From Sycon ciliatum (taxonomy: Eukaryota; Porifera; Calcarea; Leucosolenida; Sycettidae), in the NCBI RefSeq assembly GCF_964019385.1, contig NC_088645.1, positions 31,547,517 to 31,611,516 of the forward strand: 64,000 nucleotides of DNA. Direction: 5' to 3'. The stretch's first letter is position 1; each line of letters opens with the position of its first letter. The notes under the pieces are model-generated. The model was not told where the DNA came from. It ran no database searches and was given only the letters and a program-made list of their open reading frames with translations. The position numbers and the translations under genes were made by a program. Of this stretch, positions 62,130 to 64,000 are shown in pieces.

Positions 62130-64000
62130 TTACTTGAACAATTTCAACCCAATTATACTATCTTTCTGTACACACAAATAAGGCTTATACAGACGCTGAC
62201 AGATGGCTTCCAAAACCTTTAACTGTAGTCCATAACCATGACGACCACGCCACAATACAGTGAATGAAGAGTCGGAATACGAATTGCAACAATCAGGACT
62301 AGCCAACAGATGATTGTACACTGAAGACTTGCTACCACGAAACCTACGCACAACGCTAACATTCTCACCGGCACTCTCACGATCACAACAATCGTCGCTC
62401 TCCGACTCATTGCCCCCTTCACCGTCCGTCCCATCATCTGCTTCCTCTGCGCTCTCTCTGTTATCCCGCCTGACATGGTCCATGGAACGTGACTCGGCCG
62501 TCACCCTGCTCTCACGTCCCTCTTTACGCCCTTGTCCGTTGAGGGCGTAGTTTCTGTTGTAGTTGGCTGTTGATCGTCTTGGTCTTTTAATAATGGGCTT
62601 GGATGGTGGATTAGTTGTGGTTGCTGTAGATTGCATTGTTGGTGATGGTGTGGGAGCTGCTAATATGCAAGGTGAGTCTTTGTTGGTTGGCAATTGTAGT
62701 GTCAATGCCCCTGCCGGTGTTGCTTGCGATCTGTCACTGGCAAGCTCCTACGCCGCAAGAGCCGACGGCGGAGGATCAGGAGGAGGCAGTGGGACTGGGA
62801 CCGCAAGCGGCACCACCCCAGCCAAAGCCGCCGGGGGCACTGACGAAGGAACCACCGACGGCAGGAGCAAAGGTGGCGACACAAACCGGCCCGATGAGCC
62901 ACCACGCCCACCCTCCCCCACCACCGCCACCAGCGACGGCGGAGCAAGCACAGTCTGTGAGCCAGGATCCGCAAGTTGTGTAGGTAACGTTGTTTTCTAG
63001 GTCGCCCTCGCTTCGGTCTTTGTTGTTGTGCGCAAGGTGGAAGTATGTGACGTGGTGTGTGTTGTTTGATGCGTGCGTTCAGGTGCTGAACAGTCCTACC
63101 AACATACCGACTAGCGCATTGTCGGCATTCAAAGTTGTAAATAAGATGACTAAGGTGAAGGGCTGGTAGGACATCCTTCCGCACCGTAAACGCACGCATC
63201 GTCGTAAAAACTGGCACAAAGTGTATTGCATAGTATGTTCGACGAACAACGGACTTGACTGCACTACAAACTTTAGTCGACTCCTGACCTTTCCAAGGCA
63301 AACATAAATAGACGGGACAACGAGCAGGACCAAACAAAGGAACCTTAGTAGTTTGTTCGACTTTCAACAACTTCTGCAACAAAAACTCAGGGTACCCGTT
63401 CTTAACGAAAACTGACCGGAGAAAGTCAAGCTCTTCCTGCAGCGTACAGGACGAACAAATACGCTTCGCACGGTCCACAAGGTTACGCACTAAGTTTACT
63501 TTATATTGAGACGAACAATAAGAGTCATATACAATGTACTGACCAGTAAACGTCGGCTTACGATAAACGGTTGTCAGAACGTCACTACTCGTTTTTTCCA
63601 CCAGCACATCTAGAAATGACTGTTCATGCTCACATGTGAAACGAAGGGCAGGATGAATACCATTTTAACACGTCCAGAAACTCGTTACTACGCTCCTCAT
63701 TATCAAAATATGTGAATGAGTCGTCCACAAAACGTACATAAAGGTCAGGCCACAATGAATCATCAATCTTCGACTCACAGTCACCGACAAACACATTTGC
63801 CAATACTGGACCAAGGGGCAAACCCATCGCGACACCATCGACTTGTTTGTACATGACATTGTTGAACGAAAACTCAACTCCAGTTGTGACCAGCAACAAC
63901 AACCGTCTAAACGCACTTTCAGATATCCAAGGAGTGTCAACGTCATCATTACGATACAAAACATCCATGAAGATGTCAACAGTTTCTTCAATCGGCACAT
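62130..64000 (-). pseudogene. PLE family D: RT end, connector and split GIY-YIG (runs off window)
   Basis: The longest piece of the second PLE type. From the window edge: RT motifs FNNVMYKQVDGVAMGLPLGP and YVRFVDDSF (catalytic Asp pair). A one-base slip in an A run near 63660 leads to LRFTCEHEQSFLDVLV, VYRKPTFTGQY, LVDRAKRICSS, CPVYLCLPWKG. The first nuclease half YNFECRQCASRYVGRT with NARIKQH follows, then AT-hook KRGRPRK. A frame change near 63000 leads to the Pro/Ser/Gly linker, and another near 62700 to the acidic linker and the second half SSVYNHLLASPDCC ... LKVLEAICQRLYKPYLCVQKD, stop at 62130. Three frame lesions make it dead. It shows that RT, connector and both nuclease halves belong to one element. 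Confidence 0.8.

Overview
This is a non-coding, transposon-packed stretch of a metazoan genome, probably a marine invertebrate. A sponge is possible but unproven. The evidence is eukaryotic gene structure (two spliced immunoglobulin-like exons on the minus strand), APE-type and RLE-type LINEs, Penelope-like elements (PLEs), tRNA-derived SINEs, many MITEs, and long CA/TG and TAA microsatellites. No bacterial operon, rRNA or CRISPR array was seen. The only host gene I can defend is the Ig-domain gene: one exon at 9524-9877, the next running off the window at position 1, with an ~9.3 kb intron between them.

Layout. 0-10 kb: Ig exons around an intron holding MITEs, a decayed CR1-like LINE (5327-8331) split by a Harbinger-like MITE, and TG repeats. 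10-18.5 kb: a dead PLE reverse transcriptase fragment, nested MITEs, a decayed Tc1-like transposase, CA microsatellites, a 20 x 26 bp satellite and a 4 x 63 bp repeat. 18.6-28 kb: a head-to-tail run of three almost identical PLE copies separated by pseudo-LTRs with hammerhead ribozymes. The central copy is complete, with ORF1, an apparent -1 frameshift site and an RT ORF without a GIY-YIG domain. A decayed Mutator/Kolobok-type transposon sits between copies 2 and 3. 28-32.7 kb: MITE cluster. 32.7-34.9 kb: 4.6 tandem 477-bp units, each with a hammerhead ribozyme (retrozyme-like). 34.9-64 kb: fragments of at least four families of a second PLE type whose GIY-YIG nuclease is split by a long linker carrying AT-hooks, mixed with two APE LINEs, two RLE (R4/Dong-like) LINE ends, SINEs and MITEs. 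Nearly all are bounded by TAA/TTA microsatellites.

How the parts connect. Three points stand out. (1) Two unrelated elements carry the same TATATAAG-then-hammerhead arrangement, and retrozyme copies have inserted elsewhere with 11-12 bp target duplications. One of these can be checked against an empty site within the window. (2) PLE 3' ends repeatedly occur as head-to-head palindromes whose outer ends abut TAA repeats. (3) Several PLE families share a 3'-terminal motif and a post-stop hairpin, likely signals for reverse transcription. All coordinates of repeats and structures were read by eye and could be off by a few bases.
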